Shown: positions 54,936 through 63,639 of the stretch, piece by piece | How positions within the stretch are numbered: position 1 is the stretch's first letter | Layout: each line of letters starts with the position of its first letter | Source: Neomelitea salexigens DSM 19753 | GTDB taxonomy: Bacteria; Pseudomonadota; Gammaproteobacteria; Pseudomonadales; Spongiibacteraceae | Direction of reading: 5' to 3' | NCBI RefSeq assembly: GCF_000422345.1 | Contig: NZ_AULP01000003.1 | Coordinates: forward strand, 279,213-343,212 | Length of the DNA: 64,000 bases | Program-made: the position numbers and the translations under genes | The notes under the pieces: generated by a model | What the model saw: the letters and a program-made list of their open reading frames with translations, nothing else | What the model was told of the DNA's origin: nothing | Databases searched by the model: none

Positions 54936-56165
54936 TCAAATCGCGTTGGGGTTAATGCCGAGGCTCGCTGCGGCGTCTTCAATGGCGCGGGTTTGGTTTG
55001 TCAGGGCTTGCAGAATACTGCCGAGTAGGTTGCGACCCTGAGCATTGCCTGGGGCGATCAGCATATCGAATTTTTGTGGGCGCTCCGGGTGCTCGGCCAC
55101 TTGCGTTAGCAATTGCAGGCGCGCCATGGTGGTGCTCAGGGCGGCCGTTAGCGCTCTATCAGCCTGTGCTGACGATGCAGCAACCGCTTGGCTCAGCGAC
55201 GGGCCGCGAACCCAGCTGCCATCAATGCGCTGGTACTCGCCTTTATACACATTGCTGATGCCCAGGCCGTTGTAGTAGTGGGACCAGTGCGTATTGTCAC
55301 TAAAGCAGTCGTGCTCGTCTTCCGTTGAGTTGGCTTCCAGGGCCACTTTGATACGCTCGCCGCCAAGCTCCCCCAAGCTCAGTGAGCCAATGCCATAGAA
55401 GATGCGCGCCAGTGCCTGTTCGGTGGGCAGAGCCAGTAATTCACGGCGGTAATTGTCGCCCTCGGCAGCCCATTGCCGGGTCATGTAGGCGAGGTCGCTA
55501 ACCAGCAATTGTGTCGCGGCCAGCAAATATTGCGCGCGGCGCTCGCAGTGCCCGTTTGTGCAGGCTTCACCCTTACTGAAGTCGGTGTATGGGCGCTCGC
55601 CCGCACCGGCTTGATGGCCGTTAAGGTCTTGCCCCCAAAGCAGGAATTCAATCGCGTGGTAGCCGCTGGTCACGTTGGCGGCATTGCCAGCCAGCTCATG
55701 TAAGTCCTGTAATAACGCCGGGGTGATCGTGGTGGCGTCTATGGTGCTACCGCCGAGCGCAATATTGGGGTTGGCGATGATATTCATGTCGGCGGCGATA
55801 TTGCCCAGGCTCGCGGCGTAGCTTTGGTCAACGTAATCAATCAAGCCCTCATCCAGCGGCCAGCTATTGAGCTGCCCCTCCCAGTCGTCAACCACTGGGT
55901 TGCCAAAACGAAAGGCCTCACTTTGCTGGTAGGGGATGCGCGCGGCGATCCAGGCCTGGCGCGCCGCCACTAAGGTTTTTTCTGATGGCTCGGCGAGCAG
56001 GGCCTCAACACGACTTTGCAACGTTTGCGCTGTCGTTTCTGCATCTTCGAACACCGCGTGTGCCAAATTGGTGTAGTGCGTCACGATAGCGCGGCGGTTG
56101 TCCGGCGCGGCTTGCGCAACGCCAAACTGGCACAGCAAGAGCAGTGTTAGCACATACTTAGTCAT
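54936..56165 (-). CDS. Imelysin-family iron-regulated protein (IrpA-like)
   Basis: A 409-residue periplasmic protein with a signal peptide (YVLTLLLLCQFGVAQA) and the complete imelysin motif GYHAIEFLLWGQD (GxHxxE), expected to bind a metal ion. SEAFRFGNPVVDDWEGQLNSWPLDE and IFYGIGSLSLGELGGERI are conserved family segments. It is the first gene of the five-gene leftward operon, behind a candidate Fur box, which suggests expression under iron limitation. Confidence 0.92.
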   Translation of the reverse strand: MTKYVLTLLLLCQFGVAQAAPDNRRAIVTHYTNLAHAVFEDAETTAQTLQSRVEALLAEPSEKTLVAARQAWIAARIPYQQSEAFRFGNPVVDDWEGQLNSWPLDEGLIDYVDQSYAASLGNIAADMNIIANPNIALGGSTIDATTITPALLQDLHELAGNAANVTSGYHAIEFLLWGQDLNGHQAGAGERPYTDFSKGEACTNGHCERRAQYLLAATQLLVSDLAYMTRQWAAEGDNYRRELLALPTEQALARIFYGIGSLSLGELGGERIKVALEANSTEDEHDCFSDNTHWSHYYNGLGISNVYKGEYQRIDGSWVRGPSLSQAVAASSAQADRALTAALSTTMARLQLLTQVAEHPERPQKFDMLIAPGNAQGRNLLGSILQALTNQTRAIEDAAASLGINPNAI

Positions 56166-56217
56166 GAAGAGTCCTCAAGTTGGCGACGGTAAAGCAGCCG
56201 GATATTTTGCGCTAATT

Positions 56218-56236
56218 GAAAATGATTCGCAATTGT
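56218..56236 (-). promoter_or_regulatory. Candidate Fur box upstream of the imelysin operon
   Basis: On the minus strand ACAATTGCGAATCATTTTC matches the 19-base Fur consensus at 12 positions, including the strong half GAATCATTTTC, and lies about 52-70 bases before the imelysin ATG. Iron control would fit the operon's content. Confidence 0.5.
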
Positions 56237-56310
56237 AATTCCTCGGGTCCGAGCGATCCGCCGGTTCAGCCCTATGCTAGACTTGGCGTTTTTTTTGCGG
56301 AGTGACCTCA

Positions 56311-57174
56311 ATGGCGTACCTTCCCCGTCGATCGGTGTTATACATGCCTGGCGCGAATACCCGCGCCCTGGAAAAGGCGCGAAGCCTCGACGCCGATGTA
56401 TTGATCCTCGATCTTGAAGATGCCGTTGCCCCGTCGCAAAAGGTACAGGCCCGCCAGCACATTCTGGATGCGCTCGCCGAAGGTGGCTACGGTCACCGCG
56501 AATTGGTGGTGCGCGTTAACGGCTTTGATACCCCCTGGGGCCGAGAAGAAATTGCCGCCTTTGCTCACGCGCCGATCTCCGCCCTGTGCTTGCCGAAAGT
56601 GGAATCCGCCGCAGAAGTGCAGGCCTCAGTGCAGCTACTTGTTCAGGAACAAGCGCCGGAGACGCTCAAGCTTTGGGCAATGGCAGAAACGCCCAGAGGC
56701 GTATTGGCCATCGACGAGATAGCGGGCAGCCATTCGCGGCTTGAGGCTATCGTGATGGGCACCTCGGACCTGGCCAAGGAGCTTCGCGTACCGCACACTC
56801 CGGACCGGTTGGGCCTGCAGGCATCGCTTAGCCAATGCGTGCTGGCGGCGCGCGCCCACGGTTTGGATGTGCTCGATGGCGTGCACCTTAACCTCGACGA
56901 TGAGGCGGGCTTTGTGCAAGCCTGTGAGCAGGGCGTGCAATTGGGCTTCGATGGCAAAACGCTGATCCACCCGAAACAGATCGCCGCGGCTAACGAGGCG
57001 TTTGGCCCGTCTGATCAACAATTAGCGCAGGCGAAAAAAATTCACCAAGCCTGGGTAGAGGCCGAGGCCCAGGGGTTGGGCGTGGTTGTTGTGGATGGCC
57101 GTCTGGTGGAGTCGCTGCATGTTGATGAAGCGCTGCGAATTCTTGCCATCGGAGAAGCGCTGGCGGCGCGTTAG
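56311..57174 (+). CDS. CitE-like HpcH/HpaI aldolase/CoA-ester lyase
   Basis: A 287-residue TIM-barrel enzyme of the citrate lyase beta/malyl-CoA lyase superfamily, which makes or breaks C-C bonds in acyl-CoA esters with a divalent metal. It shows RSVLYMPGANTRALEKA, the acidic LILDLEDAVAP, AMAETPRGVL with a metal-ligand Glu, and GFDGKTLIHPKQI. No other citrate lyase subunits are present, so it acts alone. ATG at 56311 follows GGAG. It overlaps the convergent hydrolase gene by four bases. Confidence 0.88.
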   Translation: MAYLPRRSVLYMPGANTRALEKARSLDADVLILDLEDAVAPSQKVQARQHILDALAEGGYGHRELVVRVNGFDTPWGREEIAAFAHAPISALCLPKVESAAEVQASVQLLVQEQAPETLKLWAMAETPRGVLAIDEIAGSHSRLEAIVMGTSDLAKELRVPHTPDRLGLQASLSQCVLAARAHGLDVLDGVHLNLDDEAGFVQACEQGVQLGFDGKTLIHPKQIAAANEAFGPSDQQLAQAKKIHQAWVEAEAQGLGVVVVDGRLVESLHVDEALRILAIGEALAAR

Positions 57175-58202
57175 GTCCTCATTGCTGTTGCGGTCGTGGC
57201 AGTCTCGCGTGGCTGCTGCTTTCGCAGCTGAATGATTTCCAGCATTCGCTCGTCTACCCAGCTGTCGAGCCGCCAGTTTTTTACAAAGCCGCAATGCCCG
57301 CCGTAGCGGGGCGTTTCGATGCTTAATCCGTTGACGCCACGCAGCCGTTCAAAGTCCTCGGCGATAATCATGGGGTCATCCTGGGCCGCGATGATGTGGG
57401 CGGGGCCGCAGAGAGAACTAAGAAGGTCTGCGCTTAAGGCGTAGGCGCGAAAATACTCGTCGGGTTCGTTAAACGGCGTGTGGTTGGGGACAAAATAATC
57501 GTTAAAGTCCCTCAGCCGTTTCATGCCGTGCAGTTGCTCAGAAAAGTTCAGCTCGGGGTAGAGTGCCAGTTTCTTTTTCAGCGAGCGCTTCCACTTGCGC
57601 ACAAAATATTGCTCGTACACCCACCAGCCCTGCTCAATGGCCGCCATGGTTTTTACCGGGTCGACAACGGGGCATACCGCGATGGTTTGGTGAATGTGAA
57701 TGCCCGCCTCGGTGGCCGCGGCGGCAAGTCGCAGGGCAAAGTTACCGCCCAGTGAAAAGCCGGCGAGAAACTGCCAGTCGTGTGGGTAATTATTTTGTAT
57801 GGCGCGCAATGCGCCGAGCACCTCTTCAAGCAGGGTGGAGTTGAATAACTCTCGGTTTAAATGGTGGCTTGGGCCGTGGTCGCGCAGATTCAATCGAAAC
57901 ACATCATAGCCAGCGCGATAGAAGGCACTGGCGGCAGAGAGCAAATAGGTTGACCGGGAGCTGCCTTCCCAGCCGTGAATCAGCGTGATTAACCCGCGAC
58001 TGCGGCCCTGCTGCTGGCGGCTGTATTCGCCCAGTAGCTGACTACCATTCCCGCAGTCGAGAATCACCGACTTACTGGCGCGTCGCAGTTGGCGAACTTT
58101 GGGTATGAGCCGTAGTTTACGCGGTGCGGTCGAGGCCAGCAGCGATTGCACGTGGGGGTTCTGCAGTAGCGAGGGTGGGGCAAATTCACTGGTGTGAGAC
58201 AT
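57171..58202 (-). CDS. Alpha/beta hydrolase, YheT family
   Basis: A 343-residue cytoplasmic hydrolase. It has the family's N-terminal NPHVQSLLAS segment, the oxyanion HGWEGSS, the nucleophile elbow GFSLGGN, an Asp in AAQDDPMI and a His in YGGHCGF, together a complete Ser-Asp-His triad. The substrate is unknown; relatives are carboxylesterases acting on short or medium acyl esters. Confidence 0.88.
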   Translation of the reverse strand: MSHTSEFAPPSLLQNPHVQSLLASTAPRKLRLIPKVRQLRRASKSVILDCGNGSQLLGEYSRQQQGRSRGLITLIHGWEGSSRSTYLLSAASAFYRAGYDVFRLNLRDHGPSHHLNRELFNSTLLEEVLGALRAIQNNYPHDWQFLAGFSLGGNFALRLAAAATEAGIHIHQTIAVCPVVDPVKTMAAIEQGWWVYEQYFVRKWKRSLKKKLALYPELNFSEQLHGMKRLRDFNDYFVPNHTPFNEPDEYFRAYALSADLLSSLCGPAHIIAAQDDPMIIAEDFERLRGVNGLSIETPRYGGHCGFVKNWRLDSWVDERMLEIIQLRKQQPRETATTATAMRT

Positions 58203-58351
58203 TGTTGAAACTACTCGATTTTTGCTAAGCCGAATGGACGATAGGCCGTGCTGGTTTGGAGCTGCGACTATAGGCGGCTACTGGTGTAGCGCATGGACGC
58301 ACACTCTGTGTTTCCAATAAATAATAAAGCAGTATGACACGGGAGATACTC

Positions 58352-60562
58352 ATGACAAAAATTCTTGGCCGCCGTTCCCTTCTGGCAACCGCAGTCTGCG
58401 GTCTAGTGTCGACAGGTGCTATTGCTAATGACCTTGCACTTGAGGAGGTATTGGTAACCGCAGAGAAACGCGAGAGCTCGCTTCAGGATACCCCCATCTC
58501 GCTATTGGCATTTTCCAATGAGCGCCTGGACCGTTTCGGCATTACCGATCTGGCCGACGTGGCCGGTTTAGCGCCAAACGTCACCATCACCCCTTTTCCT
58601 AACAGCCGCAGCTCCCTGGTTATTTTCATGCGCGGCGTGGGTAACAACGACAGCCAAACCACCCAGGATGCCGCCGTCGGTGTCTATATTGACGGCGTGT
58701 ATGTGGCGCGCAGCATCGGCTTGGGCAGCGATGTTGCCGACCTGGAGCGCATTGAAGTACTGCGTGGGCCTCAAGGCACGCTGTACGGCCGCAATACCAC
58801 GGGCGGTGCCATTAACCTGATTACAGCAAAACCCGCTGACGAATTCGGCGTTAGCCAAAAAGTGAGTGTGGGCAACCGCGATTACTGGCAGTCACTCACC
58901 AAGATTGAAAGCGGCAAGGTTGGCCAATTCGCCGGTAAATTCACCTACATGGAATCGGCCCACGACGGCTGGGTGAAGAACACCGGTAGCGGTGACAACT
59001 TCGGCGCTGAAGACAAAAAAGCGGGCCGCATCGCGGTGCGTTGGGACGCCAGCGAAAGCGTCACCGTTGACTACGCCTACGACTTCTCAGAAATTGAAGG
59101 CCCTCAGCAGTACTACCAGCCTACCGAGTCATTTGTCCCCGGTTTGTACCCCAATGCCAGCGATCAGCGCTCGGAAACAGGCTCGTGGTCTGGCGGCGTT
59201 AAACCCAGTAATACCGATATTTCAGGCCACAGCCTGACCGTCACCTGGGACACCGCTGTGGGTACCCTGAAGTCGATCACCGGCTACCGTGAACTGGAAG
59301 AGAGCATTGAACAGAACTACGGCGGCGGTGCGCCTGGCTTTGCTGTAAGCGTGGATATCGACCAGGACCAGTTCTCGCAAGAGTTCCAGCTGGTTGGTGA
59401 TGCCGGAGCGAATATTCGCTACGTGGCGGGCCTGTACTACTTCGAAGAAGACGGCCTGGAAGAAGAGTTTGATACTGCGCCAACTCCTGTGCCTCCGTTT
59501 ACGATTGCAACTGTCGAAGATCGCACCATTAAGTCTGACGCCAAGGCCTATGCCGCCTATGGGCAGATCACCTGGTCGCCTGAAGCGCTGGAGCAGCGCT
59601 TAGACGTTACTCTTGGCGGTCGCTACACCGTGGATAAGCGCTCGGCCACCAAAGAGAGCAGCGTGTACTTTGTTGGCGGCGAGCAGGCGGGCAGCGATGA
59701 GTGGAGCAACTTCAACCCAAGCTTGACTCTGGATTACGCCTGGAGCGATGACCTGAGCACCTTCGCCAAAGTCGTTACCGCCTACAAAGCGGGTGGCTAC
59801 AATGTGCGCAGTACGGAAGCCGGCTTCCAGCCACCCTTCGATGAAGAGAACATGACCTCTTTCGAACTGGGTATGAAGTCGAGCTGGCTGAACAATCGCA
59901 TCACCGCCAATGCCTCGGTATTCCACGCCGAATATGAAGACATGCAGCTTCAGCAGGTGACCAACAATGCCACCATCTTCCTCACCGACGTGTACAACGT
60001 GGGTGAAGCTGAAATCGATGGTTTGGAGCTGGACGTGATGGCTGTGCTGGTGCCCGGCTTAACCATGCAGCTGTCCTACGGTTATACCGATGCAGACTTT
60101 GTCGACTATCGAGATCAGCGAACTACCGTTACTGATCCTGTGACCCCTGGGGCAACGATCCCGAATCCAAATTTTGGGAAGAACATTGCCGACCAAGCGG
60201 AAATGCCCTACGCACCAGAGCACAATTACACCATTGGCTTGGAGTATCAGCGTGCGGTAGGCACCGGGGCCAACACCTCAATGCTGACCGCATCGCTGGA
60301 CTACAGCTGGACTGATGAGCGTTATGGCACCGCCTTTAACGACGATATCGAAGGCTATTTCCTGGATGACTATGGCGTCGTCAACGGCCGCATTGCCTTG
60401 TCTGGTATGTCTATCGGCTCTACCGAGCTGGAAGTTGCCTTCTGGGGACGCAACCTCGACGACGAGGAATACAAAGTTCACTCCATTAGTTTGGGAGCGT
60501 ATCAGTCTGCCTACTTCGGCGAGCCGAAAAGCTACGGTGTTGATGTAAAACTGAGCTTCTAA
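58352..60562 (+). CDS. TonB-dependent receptor, first of a tandem pair
   Basis: A 736-residue outer-membrane transporter. A signal peptide (LLATAVCGLVSTGAIA) leads to a TonB box (EEVLVTA), the plug domain with NVTITPFPNSRSSLVIFMRG and RIEVLRGPQGTLYGRNTTGGAIN, and a 22-strand barrel ending in VDVKLSF with terminal Phe. This is the catecholate/sphingomonad-type receptor family, which imports many hydrophobic or sugar ligands, not only iron. ATG at 58352 is chosen because GGGAGA lies five bases upstream; ATG at 58334 is an alternative. The next gene is its close paralogue. Confidence 0.94.
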   Translation: MTKILGRRSLLATAVCGLVSTGAIANDLALEEVLVTAEKRESSLQDTPISLLAFSNERLDRFGITDLADVAGLAPNVTITPFPNSRSSLVIFMRGVGNNDSQTTQDAAVGVYIDGVYVARSIGLGSDVADLERIEVLRGPQGTLYGRNTTGGAINLITAKPADEFGVSQKVSVGNRDYWQSLTKIESGKVGQFAGKFTYMESAHDGWVKNTGSGDNFGAEDKKAGRIAVRWDASESVTVDYAYDFSEIEGPQQYYQPTESFVPGLYPNASDQRSETGSWSGGVKPSNTDISGHSLTVTWDTAVGTLKSITGYRELEESIEQNYGGGAPGFAVSVDIDQDQFSQEFQLVGDAGANIRYVAGLYYFEEDGLEEEFDTAPTPVPPFTIATVEDRTIKSDAKAYAAYGQITWSPEALEQRLDVTLGGRYTVDKRSATKESSVYFVGGEQAGSDEWSNFNPSLTLDYAWSDDLSTFAKVVTAYKAGGYNVRSTEAGFQPPFDEENMTSFELGMKSSWLNNRITANASVFHAEYEDMQLQQVTNNATIFLTDVYNVGEAEIDGLELDVMAVLVPGLTMQLSYGYTDADFVDYRDQRTTVTDPVTPGATIPNPNFGKNIADQAEMPYAPEHNYTIGLEYQRAVGTGANTSMLTASLDYSWTDERYGTAFNDDIEGYFLDDYGVVNGRIALSGMSIGSTELEVAFWGRNLDDEEYKVHSISLGAYQSAYFGEPKSYGVDVKLSF

Positions 60563-60585
60563 GCCACTCAACCGTTGTATCGAAA

Positions 60586-60612
60586 CGCCGCCAGCAATGG
60601 CGGCGATTTTAT
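60586..60612 (+). terminator. Hairpin terminator or attenuator between the two receptors
   Basis: CGCCGCCA / TGGCGGCG forms an eight-pair stem with a GCAA tetraloop (GNRA type), followed by ATTTTATTT. It lies 23 bases after the first receptor's stop and ends 3 bases before the GGGGAA ribosome site of the second, so it probably lowers read-through into the second gene. Confidence 0.7.
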
Positions 60613-60623
60613 TTGGGGAATAT

Positions 60624-62867
60624 ATGTATAGAAAAACCATAATGCCGTTCTCCGGCGCTCGTTCATTGCTGCCACTTGCGATGGGGTGTGGTTTGATTGC
60701 CGGCGCCCATGCTGAAAATCTCGCACTAGAAGAAATTTTAGTCACCGCAGAGAAGCGTGAAAGCTCACTTCAAGACACGCCGATCTCACTGCTGGCGTTT
60801 TCCAATGAGCGCTTGGAGCGTTTCGGGATTACCGATCTCGCCGATGTTGCTGGCTTGGCGCCCAACGTCACCATCACCCCTTTCCCCAATAGCCGCAGCT
60901 CGCTGGTGGTATTTATGCGCGGCGTTGGAAACAACGACAGCCAAACAACGCAAGACCCGGCAGTAGGGGTCTATATCGACGGCGTCTACGTGGCGCGCAG
61001 TGTCGGCTTAAGCAGTGACGTTGCCGACCTGGAGCGAATTGAAGTGCTGCGTGGCCCCCAGGGCACCTTGTACGGTCGCAATACCACTGGCGGTGCCATC
61101 AACTTGATTACCGCCAAACCCAGCGACGAGTTTGGGTTTAGTCAAAAAGTCGGTGCGGGCAACCGCGGCTTTTGGCAGTCACTCACCAAAATAGAGTCAG
61201 GCAAGGTTGGGCCCGTTGCGGGCAAACTTAGCTACCTTAAATCCGGGCACGATGGCTGGGTAGAAAATACCGGCGAGGGCGATAACTTTGGTGAAGAACG
61301 CAAAGAGGCTGGGCGTGTAGCCCTGCGTTGGGATGTTAGCGACAGCATTACCGTTGATTACGCCTACGACTTTTCAGAAATTGAAGGCCCGCAACACTAC
61401 TATCAAAAAACGGTAACCCTCGACCCGGTGTTATCGACTCTTTTCCAACTGGATTCGCCCGCTAGTGAGGGCCGCCAGAGTAAGGCTTCCTGGTGGCGCA
61501 AGGCCGACCCCAGTCGCACGGAAATCTCCGGCCACTCCCTTACCGTCACCTGGGACACCGCCATTGGCCAGTTAAAGTCGATTACCGGTTATCGCGAATT
61601 GGAAGAGAGCATCACCCAAGACTACGGTGCGGGTGACAAGTTCTTTGAAGCGAACGTCGACATTGAACAAGATCAATTCTCGCAAGAAATTCAGTTGGTC
61701 GGCGATGCCGGTGAAAGCTGGCGCTATGTGGCTGGCCTTTACTACTTTGAAGAAGAGTCCTACGAGGCGGAATTTAACCGCGGTATTGGCCTGGTGCCCG
61801 GTTCCTATGAGCCGAACGAGGACCGCCAAATTGCCTCAGAAGCGGAGGCCTCAGCGGTTTATGGACAGGTTACTTGGTCGCCCGAAGCACTGGCGCACCG
61901 TTTGGACGTAACGCTGGGTGGGCGCTACACCGTTGATAAGCGTGCCGCGACCAAGGACAGCTCCATCTACTTCTCCAATGGTGAGCAGTCGGGCAGTGAC
62001 GAATGGAGCAACTTTAATCCAAGCCTCACGCTGGACTACGCTTGGACAGACCAGCTGAGCACCTTTGCAAAGGTTGTTACCGCCTATAAAGCGGGTGGCT
62101 ATAACGTTCGCAGCACGGAGGAAGGTTTTCAGCCGCCCTTCGACGAAGAGAATATGACCTCCTATGAAATCGGCCTAAAATCTAGCTGGTTCGATAACCG
62201 CATGACCCTGAACGCGGCGGCTTTCCACGCCGAGTATGAAGACCTGCAAACCCAGCAAATTACCGACAACAGCACCATTTTCCTCACCGACGTTTACAAC
62301 GTGGGCGAGGCCGAAATTGACGGTTTCGAAATGGACCTGATGGCGGTGCTGGCGCGCGGTTTAACCCTGCAAATTTCCTACGGCTATACCGACGCTGACT
62401 TTATTGAATATCTGGATCAGCGCGAGACCGTTGCCAGCCCGATTCCCGGTCAGAACATGGCTAACCCCGACTTCGGTAAAAACGTCGCCGACCGCACAGA
62501 GATGCCCTATGCGCCCGAGCACAACTACACCGTTGGGCTTGAATATCAGCGCCCGCTGAGCGGCGGCAATATCCAAGGCGGCGCGATGCTAACGGCTTCT
62601 GTTGACTATGCGTGGACCGATGAACGCTTCGGCACCGCCTTCAATGACGATATGGAAGGTTTCAAAATGGATGACTACGGCATCGTCAATGCGCGACTGG
62701 CCCTGTCAGACATCGCGGTGGGCGAGGGTGATCTGGAGATCGCTGTTTGGGGGCGCAACCTCGATGACGAGGAATATAAGGTTCATGCCATCAGCCTGGG
62801 GCTCTATCGTTCCGCTATTTTTGGCGAGCCAAGAAGTTACGGCCTCGATCTAAAACTGAGCTTTTAA
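60624..62867 (+). CDS. TonB-dependent receptor, second of a tandem pair
   Basis: A 747-residue receptor with the same plan as its neighbour: signal peptide (LLPLAMGCGLIAGAHA), TonB box EEILVTA, and a plug almost identical to the first copy. Barrel strands are also very similar (SGHSLTVTWDTA, SDEWSNFNPSLTLDYAW, KAGGYNVRSTE). Differences concentrate in predicted surface loops, such as that after FSEIEGPQ, and near the C-terminus. The ATG at 60624 has GGGGAA upstream. It arose by tandem duplication and probably binds a related but different ligand. Confidence 0.94.
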   Translation: MYRKTIMPFSGARSLLPLAMGCGLIAGAHAENLALEEILVTAEKRESSLQDTPISLLAFSNERLERFGITDLADVAGLAPNVTITPFPNSRSSLVVFMRGVGNNDSQTTQDPAVGVYIDGVYVARSVGLSSDVADLERIEVLRGPQGTLYGRNTTGGAINLITAKPSDEFGFSQKVGAGNRGFWQSLTKIESGKVGPVAGKLSYLKSGHDGWVENTGEGDNFGEERKEAGRVALRWDVSDSITVDYAYDFSEIEGPQHYYQKTVTLDPVLSTLFQLDSPASEGRQSKASWWRKADPSRTEISGHSLTVTWDTAIGQLKSITGYRELEESITQDYGAGDKFFEANVDIEQDQFSQEIQLVGDAGESWRYVAGLYYFEEESYEAEFNRGIGLVPGSYEPNEDRQIASEAEASAVYGQVTWSPEALAHRLDVTLGGRYTVDKRAATKDSSIYFSNGEQSGSDEWSNFNPSLTLDYAWTDQLSTFAKVVTAYKAGGYNVRSTEEGFQPPFDEENMTSYEIGLKSSWFDNRMTLNAAAFHAEYEDLQTQQITDNSTIFLTDVYNVGEAEIDGFEMDLMAVLARGLTLQISYGYTDADFIEYLDQRETVASPIPGQNMANPDFGKNVADRTEMPYAPEHNYTVGLEYQRPLSGGNIQGGAMLTASVDYAWTDERFGTAFNDDMEGFKMDDYGIVNARLALSDIAVGEGDLEIAVWGRNLDDEEYKVHAISLGLYRSAIFGEPRSYGLDLKLSF

Positions 62868-62922
62868 ACTATTAAAAAAGATGGGTGCTGCCCACAAGGA
62901 CAGCGCTTTTGGGGAAGTGAAT

Positions 62923-63327
62923 ATGTCATACGGAAAGTTAGCGCTGGAAGCCAGTCGTAAATCAGGCGAATACGTGGCGGCGGGTAACCGCGAGGCATGG
63001 CTGGCATTGTTTGCCGACGATGCCGTCGTACAAGACCCAGTCGGCGTCTCCCCACTCGACCCAACGGGGCAGGGGCACAAAGGCAAGGAGGCGATCGCCG
63101 CATTTTGGGATATGATCATTGCCCCAGGCAGTATCGATTTTACTATCCTGAGCTCTCATCCTGCTGGCGACGAATGTGCCAACGTTGTTCATATGGAAAA
63201 TACCATGCCCGGCGATATGAAAATTATCGTGGATATGGTGGTGGTCTACACCGCCAATGCCGAGGGTAAAATCACCTCGTTGAAAGCCTACTGGGACTAC
63301 GATGCGGTCATGGCGCAGATGGCATAG
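62923..63327 (+). CDS. SnoaL/NTF2-like protein, ketosteroid-isomerase-like
   Basis: A 134-residue NTF2-fold protein: a helical start (ASRKSGEYVAAGNREAWLALFADDAVVQDPVGVS), then beta-sheet with GKEAIAAFWDMII and KITSLKAYWDYDAV. This fold includes steroid delta-isomerase, SnoaL cyclases and limonene-epoxide hydrolase. ADDAVVQDPVG matches the ketosteroid-isomerase start, but the catalytic residue cannot be fixed without alignment. It follows the second receptor by 55 bases with GGGGAAG before its ATG and may share that transcript. Confidence 0.82.
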   Translation: MSYGKLALEASRKSGEYVAAGNREAWLALFADDAVVQDPVGVSPLDPTGQGHKGKEAIAAFWDMIIAPGSIDFTILSSHPAGDECANVVHMENTMPGDMKIIVDMVVVYTANAEGKITSLKAYWDYDAVMAQMA

Positions 63328-63375
63328 CGACCACTGCCGCGCAGCATCGTTATTCATTACTCATCGCTTGTAAGG

Positions 63376-63576
63376 ATGCTGAGCCAGCTTATGTGTGAAG
63401 AACCTGCCGGTTTTATTTGTCCGCGCTGTGGTCACCCTCACGACCCGGATGCCATTAACCCCGAGGGGTTTACCTGTTGGGAATGCCCCAAGTGTGCGAC
63501 GGAAATGCGTATACATATTACGCCGGATCGGGCTCGGCGGCAGCGTTATGAGGGGGGTGGGAAAGAGGACAGTTAA
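63376..63576 (+). CDS. Small zinc-ribbon protein
   Basis: A 66-residue protein with two CxxC pairs (CPRC near 15 and CPKC near 37, plus an extra Cys in CWEC), a likely zinc ribbon, and a basic C-terminus. Function unknown. ATG at 63376 is used; the ATG at 63391 is an alternative and neither has a convincing ribosome site. Its residue pattern looks coding, but it is short. Confidence 0.55.
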   Translation: MLSQLMCEEPAGFICPRCGHPHDPDAINPEGFTCWECPKCATEMRIHITPDRARRQRYEGGGKEDS

Positions 63577-63639
63577 GCGGCTTCATACAAGCAATACCTG
63601 TTTATCTATCTTGGCTCCCTTTTGATGCCCTGCGACGGC

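Noticed and set aside
54252..55028. A 258-codon plus-strand frame over the di-haem oxidoreductase
   Set aside because: Ser/Arg/Pro-rich composition, antisense to a gene with two clear haem motifs.
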